Assembly (NCBI GenBank): GCA_003054695.1
Contig: QAZA01000017.1
Span: forward strand, 1-64,000
Source of the DNA: Verrucomicrobia bacterium LW23
Lineage (GTDB): Bacteria; Verrucomicrobiota; Verrucomicrobiia; Methylacidiphilales; UBA1321
Direction: 5' to 3'
DNA: 64,000 bases
In this document: piece by piece, positions 42,679-51,379 of the stretch
Numbering within the stretch: the first letter of the stretch is position 1
How the letters are laid out: each line of letters starts with the position of its first letter
Notes under the pieces: model-generated
Told to the model about the DNA's origin: nothing
Database searches by the model: none
What the model saw: only the letters and a program-made list of their open reading frames with translations
Position numbers and translations under genes: made by a program

Positions 42679-42765
42679 GATCGTGTCCCGTTGGAAGGGC
42701 CTGTCACGTCACGGCCGCTTCGCACGGCTATCCTGCAAGGTACATCATAAGGCGCCCCAGCGCTA

Positions 42766-43701
42766 CTACGTCAGCAGCGTATCCACGGGCTGGAGCAGCC
42801 GGGGCGGATTGGCATCGCCCAGCATGGAGAGGAGGTTGTTTTCCACGGCACGGCTAATCGCGTCGAGCGGTAAGTTGTTGGGGCGCAGGGAGAAAGGATC
42901 CTCGATCTGGTCGCCCAGTGCATCCAGACCAAAGAACGTGTAGCTGACGATGCAGACGACAACCGGCGTCATCATGCCCACGGTGTCAATTAGCCCAAAG
43001 GGCAGCAGCAGGCAGTAGATATGCACCGTGCGATGCAGCAGCAGCAGGAACGCAAACGGAATGGGCGTGGATTGCACGCGCTCGCACCCGCCAAGGATGT
43101 AGGCCAGGCGGGTGACCTGGTGTTCGATCGCGGCAAAGAGAATCGGATCGATGCGGCCGGCGTGGCAAAGCCGCGCGTAGGCCTGGCCGATGTTGAGCAC
43201 CAGCGCGTTAGGCAGGTTGGAGGCGGCCAGCAGCGCCTTCACCTCCGGCTCCGGCAGATAGCGGCGCAGATCCGTCTGGGGATCGGTTTTGCGCAGGTAA
43301 TGGCGCAGGGCGTGCGTAAAGGCGATGATCCGGTGGATGAGGTCGCGGCGCTCGCCGGCCGTCAGCGCCTCCCCCGTTGCCGGGGATGGCAAGGTGAGTG
43401 TTTGCCTCGCCAGGTTTCTGGCGACAATATGCAGCTCGCCCCACATGGTGCGGCCCTCCCAAAAGCGCTCGTAGCTGACGCGATTGCGGAAGCCGAGGAA
43501 GATGGCCAGCGTAAGGCCGATGAGGCTGAACGGCGTGACGGTGAGCGAGCTTCTGAACGGGTACCAGAACTCATGAACAATTGTCACAACCAGTGCAATA
43601 ACAACAACGTAGACAATGCGAGGCAGAATCTCGCCGATGATGGAGCCCCGTGTGGAGAGCAAGAGCCCCCACATCGTCTGGTTGCGCGGTCGTACAATCA
43701 T
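42766..43701 (-). CDS. Bestrophin-family anion channel
   Basis: A 311-residue membrane protein. GLTLAIFLGFRNRVSYERFWEGRTMWGELH is the bestrophin core signature (quoted here as GFRNRVSYERFWEGR at residues ~70-85), followed by LLLLHRTVHIYCLLLPFGLI and FGLDALGDQIEDPF, which matches the acidic calcium-clasp region of animal bestrophins. Bacterial members form pentameric ion channels (the Klebsiella one prefers cations). Four helices are predicted. Length is normal. It lies upstream of the phosphoribosyltransferase gene on the same strand, 87 bases away. Confidence 0.9.
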   Translation of the reverse strand: MIVRPRNQTMWGLLLSTRGSIIGEILPRIVYVVVIALVVTIVHEFWYPFRSSLTVTPFSLIGLTLAIFLGFRNRVSYERFWEGRTMWGELHIVARNLARQTLTLPSPATGEALTAGERRDLIHRIIAFTHALRHYLRKTDPQTDLRRYLPEPEVKALLAASNLPNALVLNIGQAYARLCHAGRIDPILFAAIEHQVTRLAYILGGCERVQSTPIPFAFLLLLHRTVHIYCLLLPFGLIDTVGMMTPVVVCIVSYTFFGLDALGDQIEDPFSLRPNNLPLDAISRAVENNLLSMLGDANPPRLLQPVDTLLT

Positions 43702-43835
43702 GGTTGCCGAAAAAGAGCAGGCGCGAGAGATACAGGCCCTCGCGAATCGACCCTATTGATACAACCTGGCGCCACGCGAGACAACAAGAATGCGCTGGTC
43801 ATCTCGGCGCACCGGTGCAGCCGATGCCGCCAAGG

Positions 43836-44513
43836 CTACGGCTGGTAGACTTTAGCCGTGCCGGTAAACGGATTGAGCTGGATAAGCGCGTAGTTTTTGA
43901 CAGTGCGGTTGGTTCCGCGCAAGTCGTTGGCGTTCTTGTCCATATAGCGCACGGGCAGCACGGAGATAAACGTGTTGGCCATGCCCATGTCCAGCATGTT
44001 GGGGATCAGCCCGGAGGGGCGGATCTCAAAGCCCACGTAGTTGAGCGACTGCGGGCCGTACGCCAGGGTGCCGGAGAGCGGCGGCGGCGTGGCCGTGCCC
44101 ACCAGTGGCGGCGAGAGATACGGCGCGCTCGTCCCCACGGCCACCACAATGCCTTGCGGCAGCGGCGTCATTTTGCTGACGGGTTCGGACTCGGAACCCG
44201 CCGGATCCACGCGCCACAGCTGCACGGCGTTGTAGACGTTGGGGTAGCTGCTGAGCGGGCCCTGCAGGCCGTACTGCTGGCGCACAAAGCGCACCTCTAC
44301 GGAGACATTGCGCGCGGCGGCCAGCTGGCGGGCCTGGCTCACGTAGTCGGAGACAATCTGCCCGGCGGCGGAGATGTTGTTCGCCTCCGACACGCCCTGA
44401 ATCATCGGCACGGAAAGGGCCATGATGACCGCGATGATCGACACCGTAAACAGCAGCTCAAGCAGGCTGAAAGCGGCGGCCGATGCGGCGCGGGTCGAGA
44501 GAGGGCGATTCAT
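43836..44513 (-). CDS. Verru_Chthon cassette protein D (GspH-like pseudopilin)
   Basis: A 225-residue protein with a class III prepilin signal: basic MNRPLSTRAASAAA, then F-S-L-L-E (Glu at +5) and a hydrophobic helix (ELLFTVSIIAVIMALSVPMI). The globular part has LAAARNVSVEVRFV, as in GspH-type minor pseudopilins, and ends FTGTAKVYQP. An upstream in-frame Met at 44585 adds 24 residues and is not favoured. It is the last gene of the cassette, 75 bases after C. The likely role is in the tip of a type II secretion-like pseudopilus. The prepilin peptidase and secretion ATPase are not in the window. Confidence 0.85.
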   Translation of the reverse strand: MNRPLSTRAASAAAFSLLELLFTVSIIAVIMALSVPMIQGVSEANNISAAGQIVSDYVSQARQLAAARNVSVEVRFVRQQYGLQGPLSSYPNVYNAVQLWRVDPAGSESEPVSKMTPLPQGIVVAVGTSAPYLSPPLVGTATPPPLSGTLAYGPQSLNYVGFEIRPSGLIPNMLDMGMANTFISVLPVRYMDKNANDLRGTNRTVKNYALIQLNPFTGTAKVYQP

Positions 44514-44588
44514 TGTCGGGAAACGAAAAGTACGCGGAAGAAGAATTAGGGAGAAGAGACAGGGGGAAGCGGCGTCAGCAGGCACCTA

Positions 44589-45638
44589 TCAGAAGCCTGC
44601 TCCCTCGCCGCTCCATTTGGACTCACGCATGGGCACCACCGTCTTGAAGATGCGGAACGCGACCCCCTTGGCCGCCAGCGCCTCGCTCACAGCTTCAATA
44701 TCGGTGGTGTAGGCGGCGGTGTTGACAAAGCGGCCGTTGAGCGCGTCTTTGATTGCGGCGGGCTCCGTGGCGGAGTTGGTGTCCAGTTTGACGGCGGACG
44801 CCTCGCTGATGGTAATCACCGTCAGCTCAATCATCGGCGGCAGCTGGTTCTCCGTTACGGCCTGCGGGTTGGCGATGGTGGTGCCCGGGGCGGAGTCGTA
44901 CGTGTAATTGGTGGTCAGCGTGGTGCCGGTGGGATCCTGCGGGATCATGATCAGCGCGATCACGTTGTCGGCAATGGGGGAAACGTTCGTGCGCACGGCG
45001 GCGGGGTCATTACAGATAGTCTGCAGCCACTCGAGGCCGCCGCCCGGTGTGGTGCCGACCCAGCGCGAGGGCGGGTTTTTGAAAAGCTGCAGGTTCTCCG
45101 TGCGCTCAAGGCCCTGCATCAGGCGGTAGCGCCAGCGGGCCTGGTCGGTAGGCGTGGGGCGGAACGTGTCGTTATTGTTGTACTGGACAAAATAGCCGCA
45201 TGCGTTCATCAGGTTTTGCAGGCCGCTCAGCGGCTGCTGCGTGCTGAAGGAAAGGGGCGAAACAAAGTAGATCTCCTGCCCGCAGCCCGGGTTGCGCACG
45301 TTAGGCTGGATCAGGAACTGCAGGTCCGACAATCGGATATATCGTGTAGGCGCCGCCGCCGAGGGCGTCTTGTAGTTGTCGTACCCGTAGTAGGTGTTAA
45401 GCGTGGCCAGGGAGATTTTCTGGCTTAAATCGTTGGCGGCGCGCGCCGTGGCCAGGGCGGTCACTTCGGATGTCGCCTGCCGCACCGTGCGGCTGACGGA
45501 CGAGGTGAGGCCGGCCAGGATGGTCAGCAAAATCGCCAGCACGCCAATCGCCGCCATCAGCTCCACCAGGGTGAACGCAGCCAGGCGCGACAGGGCGCGG
45601 GCAGAACGTTTACGGCGGAAAGTGGGCTGAGGATTCAT
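44589..45638 (-). CDS. Verru_Chthon cassette protein C (GspJ-like pseudopilin)
   Basis: A 349-residue protein. The prepilin motif is R-L-A-A-F-T-L-V-E with Glu at +5, then LMAAIGVLAILLTILAGL. The rest is a large globular domain (DLQFLIQPNVRNPGCGQEIY, YRLMQGLERTENLQLF) and ends KWSGEGAGF. Longer than GspJ (about 200), its closest analogue by position and N-terminus. Start 45638 chosen over 45680, which adds residues before the basic leader. The gene is 132 bases downstream of B and on the same strand. Confidence 0.85.
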   Translation of the reverse strand: MNPQPTFRRKRSARALSRLAAFTLVELMAAIGVLAILLTILAGLTSSVSRTVRQATSEVTALATARAANDLSQKISLATLNTYYGYDNYKTPSAAAPTRYIRLSDLQFLIQPNVRNPGCGQEIYFVSPLSFSTQQPLSGLQNLMNACGYFVQYNNNDTFRPTPTDQARWRYRLMQGLERTENLQLFKNPPSRWVGTTPGGGLEWLQTICNDPAAVRTNVSPIADNVIALIMIPQDPTGTTLTTNYTYDSAPGTTIANPQAVTENQLPPMIELTVITISEASAVKLDTNSATEPAAIKDALNGRFVNTAAYTTDIEAVSEALAAKGVAFRIFKTVVPMRESKWSGEGAGF

Positions 45639-45770
45639 GGGATTGGAAAGCGAACGGAGGACAAACAGGTCGGGCACCAATGCACAGGAGGGAGGGAAAC
45701 GCTGGACCAGAAGGCGGGGAGGAGAAGAAGCAGGAGGGACATTTGCTGTCCCTGCCTGCCCGCTTAGAGC

Positions 45771-46316
45771 TTACTGGCGCTGGCGGGCCAGCAGGAGCGG
45801 GATGTCGTTGGTGGTGGTGTTGGCGCCGTAGGGGTAGGTGATCGACACCTTGACCGTCTGCGCGTTGCGGGTCAGGAAGGTCAGGGGCGAGCCGTCGCCG
45901 CCATCCACTTCCGCGTCGGCCTTTACCATGGAGACGGTGTAGTACGGGGGAAGGTCGGCCGTGGTGGTATCGGTGGGGATGCCGTCCGATGTAAAGTACA
46001 TCGGCGTGGCGACAAAAGTGTTAAGGCTCTTGGGGCCGGACACCTCGGTCAGGGACATCTGCTGCAGCTTGCCGCGCACGTGCGCCACAATGGTGGCCTG
46101 CGTTTGCACGGCTCGCGCATCCTTAAGGGTGATGAGGCCCACGCCCATAACGCCCACAATGGAAAGCACGCCAAACGACACGATTCCCAGCGCAAACGTC
46201 ACCTCAATCAGGCTGAAGCCGCCACGGGCCGAACGGCTTTTGACACAAGATTGACGATATGCACAAAAAAGGGCGGCGAGGAGCGAGCTTTTGGTAATGT
46301 GGGACCAGAAATTCAT
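45771..46316 (-). CDS. Verru_Chthon cassette protein B (GspI-like pseudopilin)
   Basis: A 181-residue pseudopilin. The leader is long (about 33 residues, with SCVKSRSARGG before the cleavage point), then F-S-L-I-E with Glu at +5 and VTFALGIVSFGVLSIVGVMG. GspI is the analogue by size and N-terminus (FSLIEV). The start at 46316 is preceded by GGAG eight bases upstream. A conserved 36-bp element lies about 160 bases upstream, shared with gene A. B, C and D probably form one transcript. Confidence 0.83.
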   Translation of the reverse strand: MNFWSHITKSSLLAALFCAYRQSCVKSRSARGGFSLIEVTFALGIVSFGVLSIVGVMGVGLITLKDARAVQTQATIVAHVRGKLQQMSLTEVSGPKSLNTFVATPMYFTSDGIPTDTTTADLPPYYTVSMVKADAEVDGGDGSPLTFLTRNAQTVKVSITYPYGANTTTNDIPLLLARQRQ

Positions 46317-46478
46317 GTGAGTTTCTCCGTGTTCGAAACGTGGGGCGTTTCGACCTTGCGAAACGCGTGATTTGGGAAAGTTGCAGAGGAGAGACCCGGC
46401 CGTGTGACCTTTGCCGTTGCAGCAATTAAGGCTGCGTGTCTCATGTAATTAGAATATATGAATTAGCACTAAAGCGTT

Positions 46479-46514
46479 AGTCGAAACCTGATTTCAAAAT
46501 TGTTGTTTCCTGAC
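46479..46514 (-). promoter_or_regulatory. Shared 36-bp upstream element, copy before cassette B
   Basis: Nearly identical (35/36) to 50845-50880: both begin AGTCGAAACCTGA and end TTGTTGTTTCCTGAC on the plus strand. A second conserved piece (TTAGAATA-ATG-AT) lies just to the left of each copy. Read toward the gene this is ATTCTAA, which could be part of a -10 region. It lies ~160 bases upstream of the B start. Probably a binding site or promoter common to A and B-C-D. Confidence 0.6.
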
Positions 46515-46599
46515 TAATTCCTGCCTGCACCAGACATTGACTCGAGCACAACGACCCTCCCCTCCAACCGCGGGAGAGGGCCTCCGCCGCGCCACCGCG

Positions 46600-49500
46600 T
46601 TATTGCGGGAAGGCGTTGTTGGAGATAATCCTCCACTGGTAGAACGCATCAAGCGTCTTGGCATTCGCATTCCCGGGGGTGTAGAGAGATGCATCGGTCG
46701 CGTAGTCGCGGATGTTAGGGTTCTCCGGATCGATAAAGCGCTCCAGAGTGGTCGAGCCGCGGAATTCGCCCTCCACCACGCCCTTCGTCTCGTCCCACCG
46801 CGTCGGGTCCCCGCCAGGCGTGCGCGGATTCTTCAGCGCCTGCACGGTGTAGTACACCTTAAACGTGTTGGATTTGGTCGTCAGCCGCGGGTAGATGCCC
46901 GCGTAAGGCCGCTCGCGAACGTTATCGCCCAGGAGAGCGAAGTCGCCCGTGGAGTTGTACCAGGCTGCGTCGGCCTCGGTGTCGGATGCCCACGCGTAGA
47001 GCGAGCCTCCGAAATTGCTCGCATCCGGCGGCAGGTAGATGGAGCAGATCTCCGCTGGGGAGCGGAAGATATCGCCAGAGGAGAAGCGCTCCTGAAACTG
47101 CCGCAGCGCGCCGTTCACCTCGCTGAGGTTGATGGGCAGGCGAGCCGGTGCGTTGCCGGTGGTGACCGCGGTTGAGTAGGACTTATAGTTATTGCCGCGG
47201 GCGGCAGGAACGCGCGCCACCATTTCGGAGGAAAGCACCGCGCGCACGCCCGTGGAGCGCGTGATGTAGCTGAACGGCACGATGGCGTAGTTCATGTTGA
47301 TTTTGCCGGCCGTGGAGAGCGGCTCGCTGATCGCATACGGATCAACAATCGGCATATGGAACAGATCGAGCAGCAGATAGTCCTTGGGGCCGGAGACCGG
47401 ATCAAGCGGGCGATTGATTTGCGGGCGGAAGCACAGAGTGCGCCAAGCCACGTTTTCTTTCACGCCGGTCGGCAATGAACCTAACATGACAGCAGAAGGC
47501 ACAATTCTGTTGGGCGAGTGGTATTTGCCGAGCGTCGACTGTGTCTCCAGCGAGCCCCAGTACGGCGTGCCCCAGTCGGTGGTGATGGTGGCGCCCGTGC
47601 CGTTGATATTGCCTTCGTCCGCCTTGTTGGCAAAAGCCCCGTCCGCACACGTGGGCCAGCCGGAGTCCCAGTCGCCCTGTTCGGAGATCGCAATGGGCAG
47701 GTTGGTCGGCACCTTGGGCAGGAAATGGGCGGCGATGTTGGTAACGCCCCGCGCCAGGCGGCCGGCAGAGTAGCCGGGGATGCGGTTGCCGGCATTGGCC
47801 AGCCAGTGCGTAAAGCTGTGCGCCAGCTTGCGGGTGCCGTAAAACTCATGTGGCACCAGGTCCGCCTGTGTGGCGGCACCCACTGGGGCAGTGCCCAGCG
47901 ATTTCTTGGCAGCTGTCAGTCGCGTGTCGTTCTGGAAGGGGATAATCGTGAAGACCGTATCGCTCTTGTAGTTCTGCGCGGCAGCGGAGTCGCGAAGGCC
48001 CACGGCTTTGATGGAGGTTGGAAGTCTCCAATCGGCGGTCGTGTAGCCGGTGGTCGTGCCGTCAGTGCGGATCATCGCGCCGCGGGAAACGTTGGTGCCG
48101 TCGCCGGCAGCGCTGTTGACCCAGGCGATACGGTTGGCGATACCCCACCAGTCGTTAGCCTTGGTCGGAGCGGAACTCGGGAGGGACAGGCCGTCCTGCA
48201 GCAGATCCGGCACCGGTACGTTGGTTGCGGGCAGCGTGATGGTGAAAGTCTGGATGAGGAGGTCGGAGGCCGGAGTAATCGTGCGAGGCCCCGAAGCCAT
48301 GAGATTGGAGACGGGATTCGGCATGTAGATTTCAACCACAAAGGTTCCGGAAACGCTCATGGTGGAGCCGGTGGTGTCGGCGTTGAGCGTAAATGGCACG
48401 CTCACAAACGGATAGACGAGTCTGGGGTTGGATGGCGCAGGGGCGCCCCACCCGCTGACGCGGCTGTTCGTAATCGGAGAACCACTGGTATAGCCAGTCA
48501 TCCAGCGGATACCGCCGGCGGCGCCGCCCAGGTTGTAGCTTCCATCCATGCGACCGTTGTTGCTGACCAGGACATCATCGGCGGTGAAAGGATTGGCAGT
48601 GCCGCCACTGGTGCCGCTAAACCGCACATTGTTAAGGCCGCGCACTTGTACCTTGAAGGCTGGGGCAAGTGCCGCACTGCCCATCATCGGGTTGTGCGGC
48701 TCCAGCAGCAGCATGGCCTGAAAGCGCTTTTGGCCGGAGCTGAGGGCGCCGTCCGTCAGCGTGGGGTTGGCCGGGAAGTTGCCACCAATGGCGCCGTCCT
48801 CTCCAACCTGCTGGCCGGATGCGTTCCTTAGAGGTTGAGGCGTCGCCAGGTTGCTGACAGAGCGCCAGTCATACGCGCTGTTATTGGCCGTCGGCGCCGG
48901 GCCGTTGCCATCCGCTGTGCACACGACGAGGAAGCCGATCTCCGAGAGCGTGAAATAGCGGCCCAGACCTTGGGTGGAGACGGCGCCGCGCTCAATCTGG
49001 ATCGGCACCACCTGGCCCGTACCCCAGCCGCCGCTGCCCGGGGCAAACTGGTTGGAGGCGGTGGTAAAGTTCATGTCGCGCAGGTTAACGCAGCGGATGT
49101 AGTCAAAGATCTCCGTCAGGATCTGCTCCCACTCGCCGTTAAACGTGTACTTGCTGGAGAAGCTGCCGCCGAAGCCGGGAATATTCATCCGCGTGAGGTT
49201 GAACATGTACTCGTACAACTCGCGATTGCGCTGGATGTTCGTCCAGTCCGCCGTGGGGCTCGTCGAGTTTTGCTTCTGGAAGAAGTAGGGGTACTTGGTC
49301 GTGCCGCTGCTCCTGCCAACGCTGGAGCAAAACGCGATGACCTGGTCGTACGCCGTCACGCGCGTCTTAGTGCCAGCCGTCATAATCTGCGCGTCCACCG
49401 GCCACATGGAGATGCGGGGCGTGCCAAAGAGAGTGACTTCCGGGGCGCGGCTCGTCGTCGTTAGGAAGAACTTGCCCGTCTCCAGGGTGTTGCGGTTAAC

Positions 49501-50718
49501 CGTAGCGCTGTTGACCGTACGATTCCTGTCGTAGAATAGCTCCGAGAGCGACGTGTAAAGGCGATGCGACTTGGCCGTGGGGCTGTTGGAACCGACGGCG
49601 CCCTGAGAGCTGGCCACCGTGTACTGCGTGCCCTGCTTGCTGCCAAAATCGTCGTTGTAGTACGGTAGCAGCGTAAAGAAGGCTGACGAGGTTCCCACCG
49701 CGGAAGGGTAGGCGCCGGGGTTAAAGCCCAGGCCTACCAGGATGTCATAAAAGTTGGTCGTCGCCGGGTGGCCGGGGTAGCGCTGATACTCTTTGCTCAG
49801 CGGCTGGCTTTTGGCAAAGATCATCGTGTCCTGGTAGCTGCCAAAGTGCGGTGTGTCCCAGCTGGCGTAGGTGCCGTCACCGCGCGCGTTGCCGGCGGCG
49901 GTGTTGATGTTAACCTTGGCGCACTCGTCGTCTGTCCAGTAGGCTACGCGGCCGACGATGGGGTTGTTGGTGGTGGCGCCGGGCACCACGGCAATGTCGC
50001 CGCCGGTGCCGGAGCCGGGGACGACCATCTTGCCATCCTGCAGGATGTAGAGCCACTGCACGGGCATGGGAACCGGCTGCTCGGCCGTGGCGCCGGGGAC
50101 GTCCGTGGCGCCGGAGGTGCCGTTGGCGCCGGTGGTGTAGCCGGGGATGCGGCCCAGGTGGAAGCCTTTGAGTTTGGTGGGAGCGATAACGCTCGGCGCG
50201 TTGATTGTGCCGGGCGCGGTCGGGTCGCGCGGGTCCAGAATGGGGAACTGCAGGGTGGTGGTGCCGTCGGCCTCGCGCGTGTGCGCGGGGGAGTTGAGAT
50301 CCACCCACATGGCGGGGGAGGCATTCCAGTTATCGGGCGGCACGTCGTTGGCCAGCAGCAGGCCGTCCGTCACGTTCGGGTTAACCGCGCCGGAGGAGTA
50401 GAGGCGGTACACCTTCTCCAGGTTGCCGCTGTTGTTAAACACGCGGATGGCGCCGGGCTGCGACGCCCACGCGCTGGTGGCGTCCAGCGTCGTCGCCTCG
50501 TTAATCTGCGCCTGCACCAGGTTGACAACGCGATCGGTAAGCGCCGAGGTGTTGCCCAGGGCGCGCAGGCCGGCGGCGGAGCCCTGCTCGTTGCCGGCGC
50601 GCAATAAAAGGCCGACAGCCAGCGTCGTCAGCAGCACCAGCACCGCCAGTACGATCAGCAGCGCGCTGCCGCGCCGCGCCTGGCGCCGCGTGGTAAGTTG
50701 AAGGAGCGAAGTTTTCAT
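46600..50718 (-). CDS. Verru_Chthon cassette protein A (giant GspK-like pseudopilin)
   Basis: A 1372-residue protein, paralogous to 14154-18308. The N-terminus is R-R-G-S-A-L-L-I-V-L with no Glu at +5, like GspK, followed by a hydrophobic helix (LAVLVLLTTLAVGLLL). The body holds GRVAYWTDDECAKVNINTAA, YQRYPGHPATTNFYDILV, FFLTTTSRAPEVTLFGTPRI, DLFHMPIVDPYAISEPLSTA and a C-terminal RGSTTLERFIDPENPNIRDY. GspK caps the type II pseudopilus, and this family is about four times larger, so an enlarged tip or cargo-binding protein is inferred. It is first in the A-B-C-D order, 283 bases upstream of B. No ribosome-binding site is clear. Confidence 0.88.
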   Translation of the reverse strand: MKTSLLQLTTRRQARRGSALLIVLAVLVLLTTLAVGLLLRAGNEQGSAAGLRALGNTSALTDRVVNLVQAQINEATTLDATSAWASQPGAIRVFNNSGNLEKVYRLYSSGAVNPNVTDGLLLANDVPPDNWNASPAMWVDLNSPAHTREADGTTTLQFPILDPRDPTAPGTINAPSVIAPTKLKGFHLGRIPGYTTGANGTSGATDVPGATAEQPVPMPVQWLYILQDGKMVVPGSGTGGDIAVVPGATTNNPIVGRVAYWTDDECAKVNINTAAGNARGDGTYASWDTPHFGSYQDTMIFAKSQPLSKEYQRYPGHPATTNFYDILVGLGFNPGAYPSAVGTSSAFFTLLPYYNDDFGSKQGTQYTVASSQGAVGSNSPTAKSHRLYTSLSELFYDRNRTVNSATVNRNTLETGKFFLTTTSRAPEVTLFGTPRISMWPVDAQIMTAGTKTRVTAYDQVIAFCSSVGRSSGTTKYPYFFQKQNSTSPTADWTNIQRNRELYEYMFNLTRMNIPGFGGSFSSKYTFNGEWEQILTEIFDYIRCVNLRDMNFTTASNQFAPGSGGWGTGQVVPIQIERGAVSTQGLGRYFTLSEIGFLVVCTADGNGPAPTANNSAYDWRSVSNLATPQPLRNASGQQVGEDGAIGGNFPANPTLTDGALSSGQKRFQAMLLLEPHNPMMGSAALAPAFKVQVRGLNNVRFSGTSGGTANPFTADDVLVSNNGRMDGSYNLGGAAGGIRWMTGYTSGSPITNSRVSGWGAPAPSNPRLVYPFVSVPFTLNADTTGSTMSVSGTFVVEIYMPNPVSNLMASGPRTITPASDLLIQTFTITLPATNVPVPDLLQDGLSLPSSAPTKANDWWGIANRIAWVNSAAGDGTNVSRGAMIRTDGTTTGYTTADWRLPTSIKAVGLRDSAAAQNYKSDTVFTIIPFQNDTRLTAAKKSLGTAPVGAATQADLVPHEFYGTRKLAHSFTHWLANAGNRIPGYSAGRLARGVTNIAAHFLPKVPTNLPIAISEQGDWDSGWPTCADGAFANKADEGNINGTGATITTDWGTPYWGSLETQSTLGKYHSPNRIVPSAVMLGSLPTGVKENVAWRTLCFRPQINRPLDPVSGPKDYLLLDLFHMPIVDPYAISEPLSTAGKINMNYAIVPFSYITRSTGVRAVLSSEMVARVPAARGNNYKSYSTAVTTGNAPARLPINLSEVNGALRQFQERFSSGDIFRSPAEICSIYLPPDASNFGGSLYAWASDTEADAAWYNSTGDFALLGDNVRERPYAGIYPRLTTKSNTFKVYYTVQALKNPRTPGGDPTRWDETKGVVEGEFRGSTTLERFIDPENPNIRDYATDASLYTPGNANAKTLDAFYQWRIISNNAFPQ

Positions 50719-50844
50719 GGCGGATAAGGTGGTGAGGTGGAACCGGATAGCGGCGATAATCCGAGAGGTTTGGGGAGGAAAATGAACGCGGCCCGGACAT
50801 GGTCCGATGTCTCTAAAACTTAGAATAAATGGATCATTACTTCC

Positions 50845-50880
50845 AGTCGAAACCTGACTTCAAAATTGTTGTTTCCTGAC
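50845..50880 (-). promoter_or_regulatory. Shared 36-bp upstream element, copy before cassette A
   Basis: Differs from the copy at 46479-46514 in one position, and is ~130 bases upstream of the A start. The conserved TTAGAATA-ATG block is at 50820-50833. Within the element GTCAGG occurs twice on the minus strand (GTCAGGAAAC and GTCAGGTTTC), suggesting paired half-sites. Confidence 0.6.
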
Positions 50881-51139
50881 GATCTGCTGCAAGTTCCCGC
50901 CAACCCTCCCGCCCGTTCTCCCTCGGAAATCCCCGCTCTCCTTCGCAACCCCGCGATTTGAGGCGTCGGTAAATGACACTCGCGATTAGCCTGTTATGCG
51001 AATCCCCCGAAAGCGGGCCGATTGCAAAATCCCGCAAAAGCAGCCGTCACTTTAAGATCGACCGGTATGGCGAAGAATCAACCCTGTGCCACGCACAATT
51101 GCATTAAAGTGCATAAAGGTACGACCAACCAGTCAAAAA

Positions 51140-51169
51140 AAGAAGCCTGCACGACGCGTGCCGCTTCTT
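51140..51169 (-). terminator. Strong minus-strand terminator with no gene in front of it
   Basis: Minus-strand AAGAAGC...GCTTCTT forms a stem with inner pairing (CACG/CGTG), followed by a run of seven T. It is a textbook intrinsic terminator for minus-strand transcription, yet no minus-strand gene lies to its right before pstS (plus strand, 51380). A short RNA from the pstS upstream region is one explanation. Confidence 0.65.
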
Positions 51170-51259
51170 CGGGAGGGTTGTGCCGGAGCGCCCGCGATCG
51201 CCGTATCCGGTCTTGCCAGCGGTCTGCTTCGCCTTTTTCCATGAGACTCTCGCCTTAAA

Positions 51260-51278
51260 CCCGGCAACTCTTGCCGGG
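51260..51278. other. Compact hairpin upstream of pstS
   Basis: CCCGGCAA-CTC-TTGCCGGG is a perfect 8-bp stem with a 3-nt loop, about 100 bases upstream of pstS. It could be part of a small RNA ended by the terminator at 51140-51169, or of the pstS leader. Confidence 0.4.
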
Positions 51279-51379
51279 CCGATCTTTACGGTATCGGCAC
51301 GGCGGAGTCACCGTTTTGTCTTAAATCGCATGCATCTTGTGAGCCTTCCTTACTGGTTACACCCCCGCATAACACAAAC

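Larger units (their letters stand above)
50719..51379. other. 660-bp divergent intergenic region between cassette A and pstS
   Basis: No gene seen. It contains the second copy of the 36-bp cassette element (50845-50880), a strong minus-strand terminator (51140-51169) and a compact hairpin (51260-51278). The pstS promoter must lie near the right end; TTAC is repeated at 51350 and 51357, but no E. coli-type Pho box was found. Confidence 0.6.

Noticed and set aside
51280-51379. Canonical E. coli Pho box (CTGTCAT repeats) before pstS
   Set aside because: Not found on either strand in the upstream region; only weak TTAC repeats are present.
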